A stretch of DNA of 64,000 nt from Methyloligella sp. GL2 (GCF_013341275.1 NZ_CP054476.1:558001-622000); one strand, 5' to 3'. Shown: positions 27,218-36,938, numbered from the stretch's first letter. The notes: generated from the letters alone by a model not told the origin. Numbers and translations are program-made.

Positions 27218-27451
27218 TATTCTGCTTTCTCCCCCAGCCCCGATCGAACTCGTTCCCACCGCCCCTTAGTATCGCCGCCCGGGACGGCCCGAACGTCCCA
27301 TGCACGGCGAATAGCTTGATGCCCAAAGCGACCGTTCCGGCGGGCGGTCTCGCCGCTCGGAGGCGCTTCGGATGGCCCGGCGCGATGTCCTGCCGAGCCG
27401 AAGACTAACGCGGCGAGTGCAATTCGCAACTGCGAAGTTGCCGCGATCGGC

Positions 27452-28714
27452 TCACGCGTCGTCGATCAAAATCGCCCGGAAATCGTTGACATTGGTGCGG
27501 GTCGGCCCGGTGACCAGAAGGTCGTCGATGGCGGCGAAGAAATTGTAGCCGTTATTGTCGGCGAGATAGGCCTTGGCGTTGACGCCGGCAGCCTCGGCGC
27601 GGGCGAGACTGTCGGGGGTGAGCACCGCGCCGGCATTATCCTCGGTGCCGTCGATGCCGTCGGTGTCGGCGGCAAGCGCGTAGATGCCGGGATGGCCGTC
27701 CAGCGCCACGGCAAGCGCCAGCAGGAATTCCGCATTGCGTCCGCCGCGGCCGTTGCCACGCACGGTGACCGTGGTCTCGCCGCCGGAGATCAGAACGCAA
27801 GGCGCTTTGGCCGGCTGGCCGAACTCGGCCGCCTGGCGGGCGATGCCGGCATGAACCAGCGCCACGTCGCGCGCTTCGCCTTCGATGCAGTTGGACAGGA
27901 TCATCGGCGTATAGCCGGCTTTTTCCGCGACTTTGGCGGCGGCCTCCAGCGCATCTTGCGGCGTGGAGATCATGACATTGTCGACATTGGCGAGGCGCGG
28001 ATCGCCGGGCTTCGGCGTCTCGTTGGCTTCGTCTTCCAGGATAGCGCGCACGCCAGCCGGAATGTCGATGCCGTATTTCTCCATGATCGCCAAAGCATCC
28101 GTGCCGCTGGAGGGATCGGCGACGGTGGGTCCGGAGGCGATGATCGAGGGCTCGTCGCCCGGCACGTCGGAGATCATCAGCGCGACCACCTTGGCCGGCG
28201 CGGCGGCCATGGCGAGGCGGCCACCCTTGATGGCGGAGAGATGCTTACGCACCGAGTTCATCTCGCCGATGGTGGCGCCGGATTTCAGCAGCGCCTTGTT
28301 GATCGCCTGCTTCTCCTCCAGAGAGATGCCTTCGGAGGGGAGCGCCAGAAGCGCCGAGCCGCCGCCGGAGATCAGGCAGAGCACCAGATCGTCCTCCGTC
28401 AGCCCCTGCACCATGGAGAGGATGCGGGTCGCCGCCTCGCGGCCTGCGGCATCGGGCACCGGATGGCCGGCCTCGATCACCTCGATCTTCTCGGTCGGCA
28501 GGCCGTGCTGATAGCGGGTGACGACGAGACCCTCGAGCGGCCCGTCCCAATGATCTTCCACCGCCTTGGCCATAGCGCCGCCGGCCTTGCCGGCACCGAT
28601 CACCACGGTCTTTCCCTTGGGCGGCTTGGGCAGATGATGGGGCACGCAATTGGCGGGCGATGCGGCTTCGACTGCCGCGGCGAACATGGATTTCAGGATT
28701 TCAGGCGCTGTCAT
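27452..28714 (-). CDS. gckA: Glycerate 2-kinase (MOFRL family)
   Basis: The 420-residue enzyme phosphorylates D-glycerate to 2-phosphoglycerate, the step after HprA in the serine cycle. Family features are VVIGAGKAGGAMAKAVEDHW, CLISGGGSALLALP, NSVRKHLSAIKGGRLA, SDVPGDEPSIIASGPTVAD and the C-terminal SGGETTVTVRGNGRGGRNAE. Divergence from ftfL and the serine-cycle block supports the assignment over a tartrate/hydroxypyruvate role. Confidence 0.95.
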   Translation of the reverse strand: MTAPEILKSMFAAAVEAASPANCVPHHLPKPPKGKTVVIGAGKAGGAMAKAVEDHWDGPLEGLVVTRYQHGLPTEKIEVIEAGHPVPDAAGREAATRILSMVQGLTEDDLVLCLISGGGSALLALPSEGISLEEKQAINKALLKSGATIGEMNSVRKHLSAIKGGRLAMAAAPAKVVALMISDVPGDEPSIIASGPTVADPSSGTDALAIMEKYGIDIPAGVRAILEDEANETPKPGDPRLANVDNVMISTPQDALEAAAKVAEKAGYTPMILSNCIEGEARDVALVHAGIARQAAEFGQPAKAPCVLISGGETTVTVRGNGRGGRNAEFLLALAVALDGHPGIYALAADTDGIDGTEDNAGAVLTPDSLARAEAAGVNAKAYLADNNGYNFFAAIDDLLVTGPTRTNVNDFRAILIDDA

Positions 28715-28756
28715 GATGGCAAGTCCCTCTTAGGCGGGGGGAAACTGCACATTGGA

Positions 28757-28770
28757 TTGCCAGAAGGCAA
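28757..28770. promoter_or_regulatory. Inverted repeat in the gckA/ftfL divergent region
   Basis: TTGCC-AGAA-GGCAA is a perfect 14-base palindrome with a 4-base spacer, 43 bases upstream of gckA and about 85 upstream of ftfL. LysR regulators control serine-cycle genes in known methylotrophs; assigning this site to one is inference. A weak TTGAAT/TAACAG pair (28775-28803) could be the ftfL promoter. Confidence 0.4.
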
Positions 28771-28854
28771 GCGCTTGAATTAAGTTGCAACCCCTGATAA
28801 CAGCGCCGCCTTCAAAAGCGCATAAGAATGATGAGATGGGGGGAGTGAGTATTC

Positions 28855-30561
28855 ATGTCCAAGGGCTCGGTTGAACAGCACCGCAATCCGAAATCCGATA
28901 TCGAGATTTCGCAAGCGGCGGAAATGCGCCCCATCCTCGATGTGGCATCCGAGAAGCTCGGCATCCCGGCCGAGAGCATGCTGCCTTACGGGCACTACAA
29001 GGGCAAAGTCTCTCTCGACTACATCGAAACCCTGAAAGACCGCCCGGACGGCAAGCTGATCCTGGTGACGGCGATCACCCCGACGGCGGCGGGCGAGGGC
29101 AAGACCACCACCACGGTGGGGCTTGGCGATGCGCTGAACCATATCGGCAAGAAGGCGCTGATCTGCGTGCGCGAGCCGTCTCTCGGCCCGTGCTTCGGCA
29201 TGAAGGGCGGCGCGGCCGGCGGCGGCTATGCGCAGGTGGTGCCGATGGAGGATATCAACCTCCACTTCACCGGCGACTTCCATGCCATCGGCGCGGCCAA
29301 CAACCTGCTCGCAGCCTTGATCGACAACCATATTTACTGGAGCAACAGCCTCGATATCGATGCGCGGCGCGTCACCTGGCGGCGCGGCATCGACATGAAC
29401 GACCGGGCGCTACGCTCCATCGTCACCTCGCTCGGCGGGGTGGCCAACGGCTTCCCGCGCGAGGCCGGGTTCGACATCGTGGTCGCCTCCGAGGTGATGG
29501 CGATCTTCTGCCTGGCCACCGACCTTGCCGATCTGCAGCGGCGGCTCGGCAATATCCAGATCGGCCAGACCCGCAGCCGCGAGCCGGTGACGGCGGAGCA
29601 GCTTTCCGCCGCCGGCCCGATGGCGGCGCTGCTGAAGGACGCGCTGGCGCCGAACATGGTGCAGACGCTGGAGAACAATCCGGCCTTCGTGCATGGCGGG
29701 CCGTTCGCCAATATCGCCCATGGCTGCAACTCGGTGATCGCCACCAAGGCAGCGCTGAAGCTCTCCGACTATGTGGTGACGGAGGCCGGCTTCGGTGCCG
29801 ATCTCGGAGCGGAGAAATTCCTCGACATCAAATGCCGCAAGGCCGGGCTGAACCCTGATGCAATCGTGGTGGTTGCGACCATTCGCGCGCTGAAGATGCA
29901 TGGCGGCGTCGCCAAGGACGAGCTGAAGAACGAAAATCTGGACGCGCTGGAAAAAGGCTTCGCCAATCTGGAGAAGCACGTCGCCAATATGCGCTCCTAT
30001 GGCGTTCCGGTGGTGGTTTCGGTCAATCGCTTCTCCGGCGACACCGAAGCGGAGATCGAGCTGCTGCAGGCGCTGTGCAAGAAGATCGACGTGGAGTGCG
30101 TGCTGGCCGAGCATTGGGCGCTTGGCGGGCCGGGCGCGGCGGATCTGGCGGAGACCGTGGTCCGCATCACCGATACCCAGAAGAGCGCGTTCAAGCCGCT
30201 CTATCCGGACGACATGCCTCTGGCGGAGAAGATGCGCACCATCGCCCAGAAGATCTACGGGGCGGAGGATATCTCTTACGACAAGAGTATCGCGAAGCGC
30301 TTCGAGGAGTTGGAGGCACAGGGCTTCGGCAATCTGCCGGTCTGCGTCGCGAAGACGCAGTATAGCTTCTCCACCAACCCGGATGCGAAGGGTGCGCCCA
30401 CCGGGCACATTATTCCGATCCGCGAAGTAAGACTGTCCGCCGGCGCCGAGTTTGTTGTGATCATCTGCGGAGACATCATGACGATGCCAGGTCTTCCACG
30501 AGTACCCGCAGCAAACAACATCAAGCTCGACGAGCAGGGCCACATCGTCGGATTGTTCTAA
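28855..30561 (+). CDS. ftfL: Formate-tetrahydrofolate ligase
   Basis: The 568-residue enzyme makes 10-formyl-THF from formate, THF and ATP; in serine-cycle methylotrophs it is the entry of formate into assimilation. The P-loop region [54 protein letters not shown] and [13 protein letters not shown] are canonical. Length matches the family. It heads the rightward block and diverges from gckA. Confidence 0.98.
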   Translation: MSKGSVEQHRNPKSDIEISQAAEMRPILDVASEKLGIPAESMLPYGHYKGKVSLDYIETLKDRPDGKLILVTAITPTAAGEGKTTTTVGLGDALNHIGKKALICVREPSLGPCFGMKGGAAGGGYAQVVPMEDINLHFTGDFHAIGAANNLLAALIDNHIYWSNSLDIDARRVTWRRGIDMNDRALRSIVTSLGGVANGFPREAGFDIVVASEVMAIFCLATDLADLQRRLGNIQIGQTRSREPVTAEQLSAAGPMAALLKDALAPNMVQTLENNPAFVHGGPFANIAHGCNSVIATKAALKLSDYVVTEAGFGADLGAEKFLDIKCRKAGLNPDAIVVVATIRALKMHGGVAKDELKNENLDALEKGFANLEKHVANMRSYGVPVVVSVNRFSGDTEAEIELLQALCKKIDVECVLAEHWALGGPGAADLAETVVRITDTQKSAFKPLYPDDMPLAEKMRTIAQKIYGAEDISYDKSIAKRFEELEAQGFGNLPVCVAKTQYSFSTNPDAKGAPTGHIIPIREVRLSAGAEFVVIICGDIMTMPGLPRVPAANNIKLDEQGHIVGLF

Positions 30562-30651
30562 AAATCCGTCGCGAGGGGTTGTCAGGGTCCGCCCCCGACG
30601 CTACCACGCTTGCCCTTCAGCGAACGCCCAAGCTATAGGTTAGGGCAAGAA

Positions 30652-30676
30652 GTCAAACTTCTTCTGAAGTTTAGAC
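30652..30676 (+). promoter_or_regulatory. Inverted repeat just upstream of sgaA
   Basis: AAACTTC-ttct-GAAGTTT (30655-30672) is extended by GTC/GAC with one bulged A, giving an almost 10-bp hairpin about 17 bases before the sgaA start and directly before its GGAGG. It could be an operator or a leader hairpin affecting translation. Confidence 0.45.
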
Positions 30677-30692
30677 CTCAGCGGAGGAAACG

Positions 30693-31904
30693 ATGTCGGG
30701 TGCCGTTCGGCCGGGGCGCAACTTTTTGTTCGTGCCAGGCCCCACTAATCTGCCGGAAAGCGTGCTTCGGGCCATGCATGTGGTCTCCGAAGATCACCGC
30801 GCGCCCGATTTTCCGGAATTCACCAAACCTTTGTTTGAAGACCTCAAGAAAGTCTTCAAGAGCAAAGACGGCCAGGCGTTTATCTTTCCGTCCAGCGGGA
30901 CCGGCGCCTGGGAGACGGCGATCACCAACACGCTGTCGCCTGGCGACAAAGTCCTGGCGCCCCGCTTCGGCAATTTCAGCCATCTTTGGATCGAGCTCAC
31001 CCGCCGTCACGGCATCGAGGTGATCGTTCAGGAGGAGGAGTGGGGCACCGGCGCCAATCCTTCCCGCATCGAAGAGGCGCTGACCGCCGACAAGGATCAT
31101 CAGATCAAGGCGGTGCTGATCGTTCATAACGAGACCGCCACCGGCGTCACCTCCGACGTGGCCGCCGTGCGTGCGGCGATCGCCGCGGCGAACCATCCGG
31201 CGCTGCTTTTCGTCGACGGCGTCAGCTCCATCGGCTCGATCGATTTCCGCATGGACGAGTGGGGCGTCGACATGGCGGTGTGCGGCTCGCAGAAGGGGCT
31301 GATGCTGCCGGCGGGCCTCGGGATTCTGTGCGCCAGCCAGAAGGCGCTCTCGATGCGCGAGGATGCCAAGTGCGCCCGCGCCTATTTCAATCTCGACGAT
31401 CAGATCCGCTCCAACAGGGACGGATATTTCCCCTACACACCGGCGGTCGGTCTGCTGCACGGGCTTCGCGCCTCGATGGACCGGCTGTTCGACGAGGGGC
31501 TGGAGAACGTCTTCGCGCGGCACCGGCATCTGGCCGGCGGCGTGCGCGCGGCGGCCGAGGCTTGGGGGCTTTCGCTCTGCGCCAAGGAGCCGAAATGGTA
31601 CTCCGATACGGTGAGCGCGATCATGGTGCCGGAAGGCATCGACGGCTCCGATGTCATCCGTATTGCATATGAGCGTTACAATCTTTCGCTGGGCGCGGGG
31701 CTTTCCCAGGTTGCCGGCAAGCTTTTCCGGATCGGCCATCTTGGCGATCTGAACGAGTTGATGCTGCTTGGCGCGCTTTCGGGCGCGGAGATGGCGATGC
31801 AGGATGCCGGGATCGGTGTGGAGCTCGGCAGCGGCGTCGCTGCGGCCCAAGCTCATTTCCGCGGCGAGCTGCGGCCCAAAGAGACGAAGATCGCTGCCGA
31901 GTGA
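30693..31904 (+). CDS. sgaA: Serine-glyoxylate aminotransferase
   Basis: A 403-residue class V PLP aminotransferase transferring the amino group of serine to glyoxylate, giving hydroxypyruvate and glycine. The start GRNFLFVPGPTNLPESVL, ALLFVDGVSSIGSIDFRMD, the PLP Lys in CGSQKGLMLPAGLGI and RIGHLGDLNE are characteristic. A GGAGG lies just before ATG 30693. It opens the sgaA-hprA-mtdA-fch-mtkA-mtkB-ppc-mclA order known from Methylobacterium. Confidence 0.98.
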   Translation: MSGAVRPGRNFLFVPGPTNLPESVLRAMHVVSEDHRAPDFPEFTKPLFEDLKKVFKSKDGQAFIFPSSGTGAWETAITNTLSPGDKVLAPRFGNFSHLWIELTRRHGIEVIVQEEEWGTGANPSRIEEALTADKDHQIKAVLIVHNETATGVTSDVAAVRAAIAAANHPALLFVDGVSSIGSIDFRMDEWGVDMAVCGSQKGLMLPAGLGILCASQKALSMREDAKCARAYFNLDDQIRSNRDGYFPYTPAVGLLHGLRASMDRLFDEGLENVFARHRHLAGGVRAAAEAWGLSLCAKEPKWYSDTVSAIMVPEGIDGSDVIRIAYERYNLSLGAGLSQVAGKLFRIGHLGDLNELMLLGALSGAEMAMQDAGIGVELGSGVAAAQAHFRGELRPKETKIAAE

Positions 31905-31925
31905 CGCCGGGCGAGACGCCTGGCG
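31905..31925 (+). other. Hairpin immediately after sgaA
   Basis: CGCCGGGCG-aga-CGCCTGGCG forms a 9-bp stem (one G-T pair) starting at the base after the sgaA stop. No T-run follows, so it may stabilise or process the mRNA rather than terminate. The rest of the 181-base gap to hprA (to 32085) shows only a 17-codon open frame (32008-32061) of doubtful meaning. Confidence 0.45.
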
Positions 31926-32085
31926 GTCGTTAAGAGGCCAACTTCGCGAAGAGGCAAAGGCGAATTTCCGCCGGTGTGAGGCCCGAGGGTCCGTCCGGCG
32001 AAAGAACATGGAAGTTGTGTTTTCCGGCGGGGATGCCGGGTTCGATGAATTAGAGGCGTAACCAGGTCCTGGGGGTATTTGCAAG

Positions 32086-33024
32086 GTGGAACACTCGATC
32101 GTTTTTCTCGACCGAGAGACAGTCGACGCCAATGTGCGGGCGCCGAACTTCCCGCATAACTACAAAGAATACGACGTCACGTCGGTCGACCAGATCGTGG
32201 AGCGCCTGAAAGGCGCCGAGATCGCGATCATCAACAAGGTGCCGATGCGCGAAGAGACGCTGAAGCAGCTTCCCGATCTGAAGCTGATCGCGGTGGCGGC
32301 CACCGGCACCGACGTGATCGACAAGGATTACTGCAAAGAGCACGGCATCACCGTGGTGAATATCCGCGGCTATGCCTTCAACACCGTGCCGGAACATGTG
32401 GTGGCGATGATCTTCGCGCTTCGCCGCAGCCTGGTGCCCTACGTGGAATCGGTGCGCGCCGGCGATTGGCAGAAGGCGCGGCAGTTCTGCTATTTCGACT
32501 ATCCGATCTATGACGTCGCCGGCTCCAAGCTGGGCATCGTCGGCTACGGCGCGCTGGGCAAGTCCATCGCCAAACGCGCCGAGGCGCTGGGCATGGAAGT
32601 GCTGCCCTACGATGTGATGCCGCAAGACGGGCTGGTCGATTTCGAGACCATCCTGACAGAGAGCGATGTCATCACGCTTCACGCGCCGCTGACCCCCGAG
32701 ACCAAGAACATGATCGGGGCTGAGGAGTTGAAGAAGATGAAGTCCTCCGCCGTCTTGATCAACACGGCGCGCGGCGGGCTGGTCGACGAGGAGGCTCTGG
32801 TCGAAGCCTTGAAGGCCGGCGAGATCGCCGGCGCCGGTTTCGACGTGGTGACCAAGGAGCCGCCGGTGGACGGCAACATCCTTCTCGATGCCAAGCTGCC
32901 GAACCTGATCGTCACGCCGCATGTCGCCTGGGCAAGCAAGGAAGCGATGCAGATCCTGGCCGATCAGCTGGTCGACAATATCGAAGCTTTCGTCGCGGGT
33001 AAGCCGCAGAACGTCGTTGTGTAA
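32086..33024 (+). CDS. hprA: Hydroxypyruvate reductase (glycerate dehydrogenase)
   Basis: The 312-residue D-2-hydroxyacid dehydrogenase reduces hydroxypyruvate to D-glycerate. LGIVGYGALGKSIAKRAEALG binds NAD(P)H; the catalytic Arg is in NTARGGLVDEEAL, Glu in KEPPVDG and His in TPHVAWAS. The start is GTG 32086, following GGGGGTATTT. It lies between sgaA and mtdA, the order known in serine-cycle organisms. Confidence 0.97.
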   Translation: MEHSIVFLDRETVDANVRAPNFPHNYKEYDVTSVDQIVERLKGAEIAIINKVPMREETLKQLPDLKLIAVAATGTDVIDKDYCKEHGITVVNIRGYAFNTVPEHVVAMIFALRRSLVPYVESVRAGDWQKARQFCYFDYPIYDVAGSKLGIVGYGALGKSIAKRAEALGMEVLPYDVMPQDGLVDFETILTESDVITLHAPLTPETKNMIGAEELKKMKSSAVLINTARGGLVDEEALVEALKAGEIAGAGFDVVTKEPPVDGNILLDAKLPNLIVTPHVAWASKEAMQILADQLVDNIEAFVAGKPQNVVV

Positions 33025-33061
33025 AGCGGGCGCCTAAAGTCCCGTACGAGGAAATTGATTG

Positions 33062-33919
33062 ATGAAAAAACTTCTCTTCATGTTCGACACCGATCCGGAA
33101 CCGTCCGTGTTCGACACGGTGGTGGCGTATGACGGTGGCGCCGATCACGTGGCAGGCTATGCCAATGTGACGCCCGACAATGTGGGCGCGCTGGTCGACG
33201 GCACGATCTATACCCGCGGCGGCGACGACAAGAAGCACACCGCGATCTTCGTCGGCGGCGGCTCGATGGCCAAGGGCGAGGAGCTGTTGGAATGCGTGAA
33301 GAAGCGCTTCTTCGCCAATTTCCGCGTCTCGGTGATGCTGGATTCCAACGGCTCCAACACGACGGCTGCGGCCGGCGTGGCGCTGCTGGCCAAGGCCGGC
33401 GATCTGAAGGGCAAGAAGGCCGTGGTTCTGGCCGGCACCGGCCCGGTCGGCATGCGCGCCGGCGCCATGCTGGCGAGCGAAGGCGCCGAGGTGGTGCTGA
33501 CCTCGCGCAAGCAGGACCGCGCCGATGCGGCGGCCAAGCAGATCTCGGAGCGGTTCGACGTGAAGTGCTCCGGTTTCGAGGCCTCCAATCCGGATCAGTT
33601 CGGCGAAGCTGTGAAGGACGCCAATGTGGTGTTTGCCGCTGGCGGTATCGGCATCGAGCTGCTCAAGGCCGACGCCTGGCAGAACAATCCGAATATCGAG
33701 ATGGTCGCCGACTGCAACGCGCAGCCGCCGCTCGGCATCGAGGGCATCGAGGCGACAGACAAGGGCAAGGAGCGCTACGGTAAGTTGTGCTTCGGCGCGC
33801 TCGGCATCGGCGGTCTCAAGCTAAAGTTGCACCGCCATCTGATCGGCCAGCTGTTCGAGTCGCAGGACCAGGTGTTCGACGCAGAGGAAATCTACGCAGC
33901 AGCGAAGGACATGGCGTGA
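33062..33919 (+). CDS. mtdA: NADP-dependent methylene-tetrahydrofolate/methylene-tetrahydromethanopterin dehydrogenase
   Basis: The 285-residue product begins KKLLFMFDTDPEPSVFDTVVAYDGGAD, the MtdA signature, and has the NADP fold VVLAGTGPVGMRAGAMLAS with TSRK after strand two, fitting NADP specificity. MtdA interconverts methylene- and methenyl-THF in assimilation. A TTG directly precedes the chosen ATG 33062; GAGG sits about 10 bases upstream. Its stop overlaps the GTG of fch. Confidence 0.98.
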   Translation: MKKLLFMFDTDPEPSVFDTVVAYDGGADHVAGYANVTPDNVGALVDGTIYTRGGDDKKHTAIFVGGGSMAKGEELLECVKKRFFANFRVSVMLDSNGSNTTAAAGVALLAKAGDLKGKKAVVLAGTGPVGMRAGAMLASEGAEVVLTSRKQDRADAAAKQISERFDVKCSGFEASNPDQFGEAVKDANVVFAAGGIGIELLKADAWQNNPNIEMVADCNAQPPLGIEGIEATDKGKERYGKLCFGALGIGGLKLKLHRHLIGQLFESQDQVFDAEEIYAAAKDMA

Positions 33920-34551
33920 GCGCAGAGATCAAAGACAGCTCGATCGAGGAGTTTCTCGATGGCCTCGCCAGCCAGGCGGCGACGCCTGGCGGCGGCAGTG
34001 CGGCGGCGATCATCGGCGCCATGGGCGCGGCCCTGGTCTCCATGGTCTGCAACCTCACCATCGGCAAAAAGAAATATGTCGAGGTCGAGGACGATATGAA
34101 GCGGCTTTTGGCGCGGGCCGAAGAGCTTCGGCTTGCGCTCACCGAGATGATCGCCGACGATGTTAAGGCTTTCGATCAGGTGATGGGCGCGTATGGCATG
34201 CCCAAAGAAACGCCAGAAGAAAAAGAGGCGCGCACTGAAGCACTTCAGGCAGCGCTGAAGACGGCAACGGAAGTTCCTCTTCGTTGCTGCAAGGTTTCGC
34301 GCGAAGTTATCGACCTCTCTGGCGAAGTCTCCGACAAGGGTAATCTTAACGTGATTAGCGATGCCGGCGTGGCAGTTCTCGCCGGCCAGGCGGCACTTAA
34401 AAGTGCGGCTTTGAATGTCTTGACCAATGCGAGAATGATAGCCGATAAAGAATTCGCAGAGGCCAAACTCAAAGAATTAGAAGAGCTTCTAGCCGGAGCC
34501 GACGGGGCGACCGAGCAAGCTTACGGGGTCGTGAAGGGTAAGCTTAGCTAG
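33916..34551 (+). CDS. fch: Methenyltetrahydrofolate cyclohydrolase Fch
   Basis: This 211-residue FTCD-cyclodeaminase-like protein hydrolyses methenyl-THF to formyl-THF. Visible are SIEEFLDGLASQAATPGGGS, AAALVSMVCNLTIGKKKY-type core, and VISDAGVAVLAGQAALKSA. The start is GTG 33916, overlapping the mtdA stop (GTGA). The 3' half, from about 34190, uses more A/T-ending codons and falls to about 48-55% G+C, unlike the 5' half. With MtdA and FtfL it completes the THF C1 branch. Confidence 0.97.
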   Translation: MSAEIKDSSIEEFLDGLASQAATPGGGSAAAIIGAMGAALVSMVCNLTIGKKKYVEVEDDMKRLLARAEELRLALTEMIADDVKAFDQVMGAYGMPKETPEEKEARTEALQAALKTATEVPLRCCKVSREVIDLSGEVSDKGNLNVISDAGVAVLAGQAALKSAALNVLTNARMIADKEFAEAKLKELEELLAGADGATEQAYGVVKGKLS

Positions 34552-34593
34552 GAAATTCGGGATGGCTCCCCGACAGGTAAGGGAGGAAAACAG

Positions 34594-35784
34594 GTGGACG
34601 TACACGAGTATCAAGCCAAGGAGCTGCTGTCTCAATTTGGGGTTGCAGTTCCGAAGGGCGCAGTTGCTTTCAGCCCCGATCAGGCCGTCTATGCGGCGAC
34701 GGAACTGGGCGGTTCGTTCTGGGCGGTAAAGGCCCAGGTGCATGCCGGTGCGCGCGGCAAGGCCGGCGGCATCAAGCTGTGCAAGACCTACCATGAGGTG
34801 CGCGAGGCGGCGTCCGAGCTGCTGGGCAAGAATCTGGTGACCAACCAGACCGGGCCGGAAGGCAAGCCGGTGCAGCGCGTCTATGTCGAGGTCGCCGAGC
34901 CGTTCGAGAAGGAATTCTATCTCGGCTTCGTGTTGGACCGGAAAGCCGAGCGCATCCGCGTCATCGCCTCCAAGGAAGGCGGTATGGAGATCGAGGAGAT
35001 CGCCGACAAGGATCCGGAGGCGATTATCCAGGTGGTGGTCGAACCGGCCGTCGGCCTGCAGGCCTTCCAGGCCCGCGAGATCGCTTTCAAGCTCGGTCTC
35101 GACATCAAAGAGGTGCAGCGCGCCACCAGCCTGATCCTCAACGCCTACCGTGCGTTCCGCGATTGCGACGCCTCGATGCTCGAGGTCAATCCGCTGGTGC
35201 TGACCAAGGATAACCGCGTGCTGGCGCTGGATGCGAAGATGTCGTTCGACGACAACGCGCTGTTCCGCCAGCATGCCGTGGCCGATATGCACGATCCTTC
35301 CCAAGAGGATCCGCGCGAGGCCAAGGCCGCCGAACACAATCTCAACTATATCGGTCTCGACGGCGAAATCGGCTGCATCGTCAACGGTGCCGGCCTCGCC
35401 ATGGCGACCATGGACATGATCAAGCATGCCGGCGGCAATCCGGCCAACTTCCTGGATGTCGGCGGCGGCGCGTCGCCGGACCGTATCGCCACGGCGCTGA
35501 AGCTGGTGCTGTCGGACGAGAACGTGCAGGCGATCCTGGTCAACATCTTCGCCGGCATCAATCGCTGCGACTGGGTCGCCAAGGGCGTGGTGCTGGCTTG
35601 CGAGCAGGTCGACATCAAGGTGCCGCTGGTGGTTCGCCTGGCGGGCACCAATGTGGAAGAGGGCAAGAAGATCCTCGCCGAGAGCGGCCTCGATCTGATC
35701 ACCGCCGATACGCTGGCAGAAGCCGCCCAGAAGGCGGTCGATGCATGCGGCGCGCAATCGGAACTGACCGCGGCAACGGCGTAA
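34594..35784 (+). CDS. mtkA: Malate-CoA ligase (malate thiokinase), beta subunit
   Basis: The 396-residue SucC-like ATP-grasp subunit, with MtkB, activates malate to malyl-CoA. Features: [59 protein letters not shown] and [17 protein letters not shown]. Context (between fch and ppc/mclA) favours malate rather than succinate as substrate. The start is GTG 34594 after GGGAGGAAAACAG. mtkB follows by 20 bases. Confidence 0.96.
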   Translation: MDVHEYQAKELLSQFGVAVPKGAVAFSPDQAVYAATELGGSFWAVKAQVHAGARGKAGGIKLCKTYHEVREAASELLGKNLVTNQTGPEGKPVQRVYVEVAEPFEKEFYLGFVLDRKAERIRVIASKEGGMEIEEIADKDPEAIIQVVVEPAVGLQAFQAREIAFKLGLDIKEVQRATSLILNAYRAFRDCDASMLEVNPLVLTKDNRVLALDAKMSFDDNALFRQHAVADMHDPSQEDPREAKAAEHNLNYIGLDGEIGCIVNGAGLAMATMDMIKHAGGNPANFLDVGGGASPDRIATALKLVLSDENVQAILVNIFAGINRCDWVAKGVVLACEQVDIKVPLVVRLAGTNVEEGKKILAESGLDLITADTLAEAAQKAVDACGAQSELTAATA

Positions 35785-35804
35785 GGCGAGGGAGGCAACA
35801 CGTC

Positions 35805-36704
35805 ATGAGTATTCTTATCGATGAGAAGACGCCGATCATTGTCCAGGGCATGACCGGCGATAAGGGCAGCTTCCACGCCAAGGAGATGATCGAATACGGC
35901 AGCAATGTCGTCGGCGGCGTCACCCCCGGCAAGGGCGGCCAGACCCATCACGGCGTTCCGGTGTTCGACACGGTGAAGGAAGCCGTGGCCGCGACCGGCG
36001 CCACCACCTCGATCACCTTCGTCGCGCCGGCCTTCTGCGCCGATGCGATCATGGAAGCGGCGGATGCCGGCATCCGGCTGATCTGCTCGATCACCGACGG
36101 CATTCCGGCCCAGGACATGATGCGGGTGAAGCGCTATCTCTACCGCTTTCCCAAGGATAAGCGTCCGATGATGGTCGGCCCGAACTGCGCCGGCATCATC
36201 AGCCCCGGCAAATCGATGCTCGGCATCATGCCCGGCCATATCTACCTGCAGGGCTCGGTCGGCATCATCTCGCGTTCGGGGACGCTCGGCTATGAGGCCG
36301 CCGCGCAGCTGAAAGAGCTGGGCATCGGCATCACCACCTCGGTCGGTATCGGCGGCGACCCGATCAATGGCTCCTCGTTCCTCGATCACCTGCAGCTGTT
36401 CGAGGACGATCCGGAGACCGAAGCCGTTCTGATGATCGGCGAGATCGGCGGTCCGCAGGAAGCCGAGGCTTCGGCCTGGATCCAGGAGAACATGAAGAAG
36501 CCGGTGATCGGCTTCGTCGCTGGTCTCACGGCGCCGAAGGGCCGCCGCATGGGCCATGCCGGCGCGATCATCTCCGCCGCTGGCGACAGCGCCGCGGAGA
36601 AGGCCGAGATCATGCGCTCTTGCGGTCTGACGGTTGCGCCGAACCCCAGCGAGTTCGGCTCCACCGTGGCCAAGGTGCTGGGCGGCGACCGCCGCGCGGC
36701 GTAG
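35805..36704 (+). CDS. mtkB: Malate-CoA ligase (malate thiokinase), alpha subunit
   Basis: The 299-residue SucD-like subunit binds CoA and carries the phosphohistidine. [70 protein letters not shown] and the His in [14 protein letters not shown] are visible. It starts at ATG 35805, with GGGAGG upstream, and forms the second gene of mtkAB. A strong hairpin follows. Confidence 0.96.
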   Translation: MSILIDEKTPIIVQGMTGDKGSFHAKEMIEYGSNVVGGVTPGKGGQTHHGVPVFDTVKEAVAATGATTSITFVAPAFCADAIMEAADAGIRLICSITDGIPAQDMMRVKRYLYRFPKDKRPMMVGPNCAGIISPGKSMLGIMPGHIYLQGSVGIISRSGTLGYEAAAQLKELGIGITTSVGIGGDPINGSSFLDHLQLFEDDPETEAVLMIGEIGGPQEAEASAWIQENMKKPVIGFVAGLTAPKGRRMGHAGAIISAAGDSAAEKAEIMRSCGLTVAPNPSEFGSTVAKVLGGDRRAA

Positions 36705-36720
36705 AGAGAGATTATCCGGC

Positions 36721-36767
36721 GGGGAGGGCGCTTGAAAGATCAGGCGCCCTCCCCTCGGTATTTTCAT
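36721..36767 (+). terminator. Strong hairpin, probable terminator, after mtkB
   Basis: GGGGAGGGCGC (36721-36731) pairs perfectly with GCGCCCTCCCC (36744-36754); the loop has 12 bases and TCGGTATTTTC follows. The weak T-run suggests partial termination between mtkB and ppc. Confidence 0.65.
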
Positions 36768-36813
36768 AGCAACTGCTTCATAGGGAGGACGTCTCGTCCG
36801 GCTAATCCCTGTA

Positions 36814-36848
36814 CCGCGCTATCGCCCCATCGGGCGATGTAAGCGCGG
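36814..36848 (+). promoter_or_regulatory. Bulged 14-bp hairpin in the ppc leader
   Basis: CCGCGCT-ATCGCCC (36814-36827) pairs with GGGCGAT (36832-36838) and, after a 3-base bulge, AGCGCGG (36842-36848), with loop CATC. It sits about 90 bases before the ppc ATG and may be a leader RNA structure or operator. Confidence 0.5.
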
Positions 36849-36938
36849 GAAGCGCGGCTCGCCTCGCTCATACGAGTGACGGGGTACGGCTGTGCGAAAT
36901 TTCACGGGCGATCGGCAGGCCGGGAGGATCCCCAATAC

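Noticed and set aside
32008-32061. 17-codon frame MEVVFSGGDAGFDELEA upstream of hprA as a leader peptide
   Set aside because: It has no ribosome site, no codon run that would suggest attenuation, and no overlapping alternative hairpins; kept only as part of a finding.
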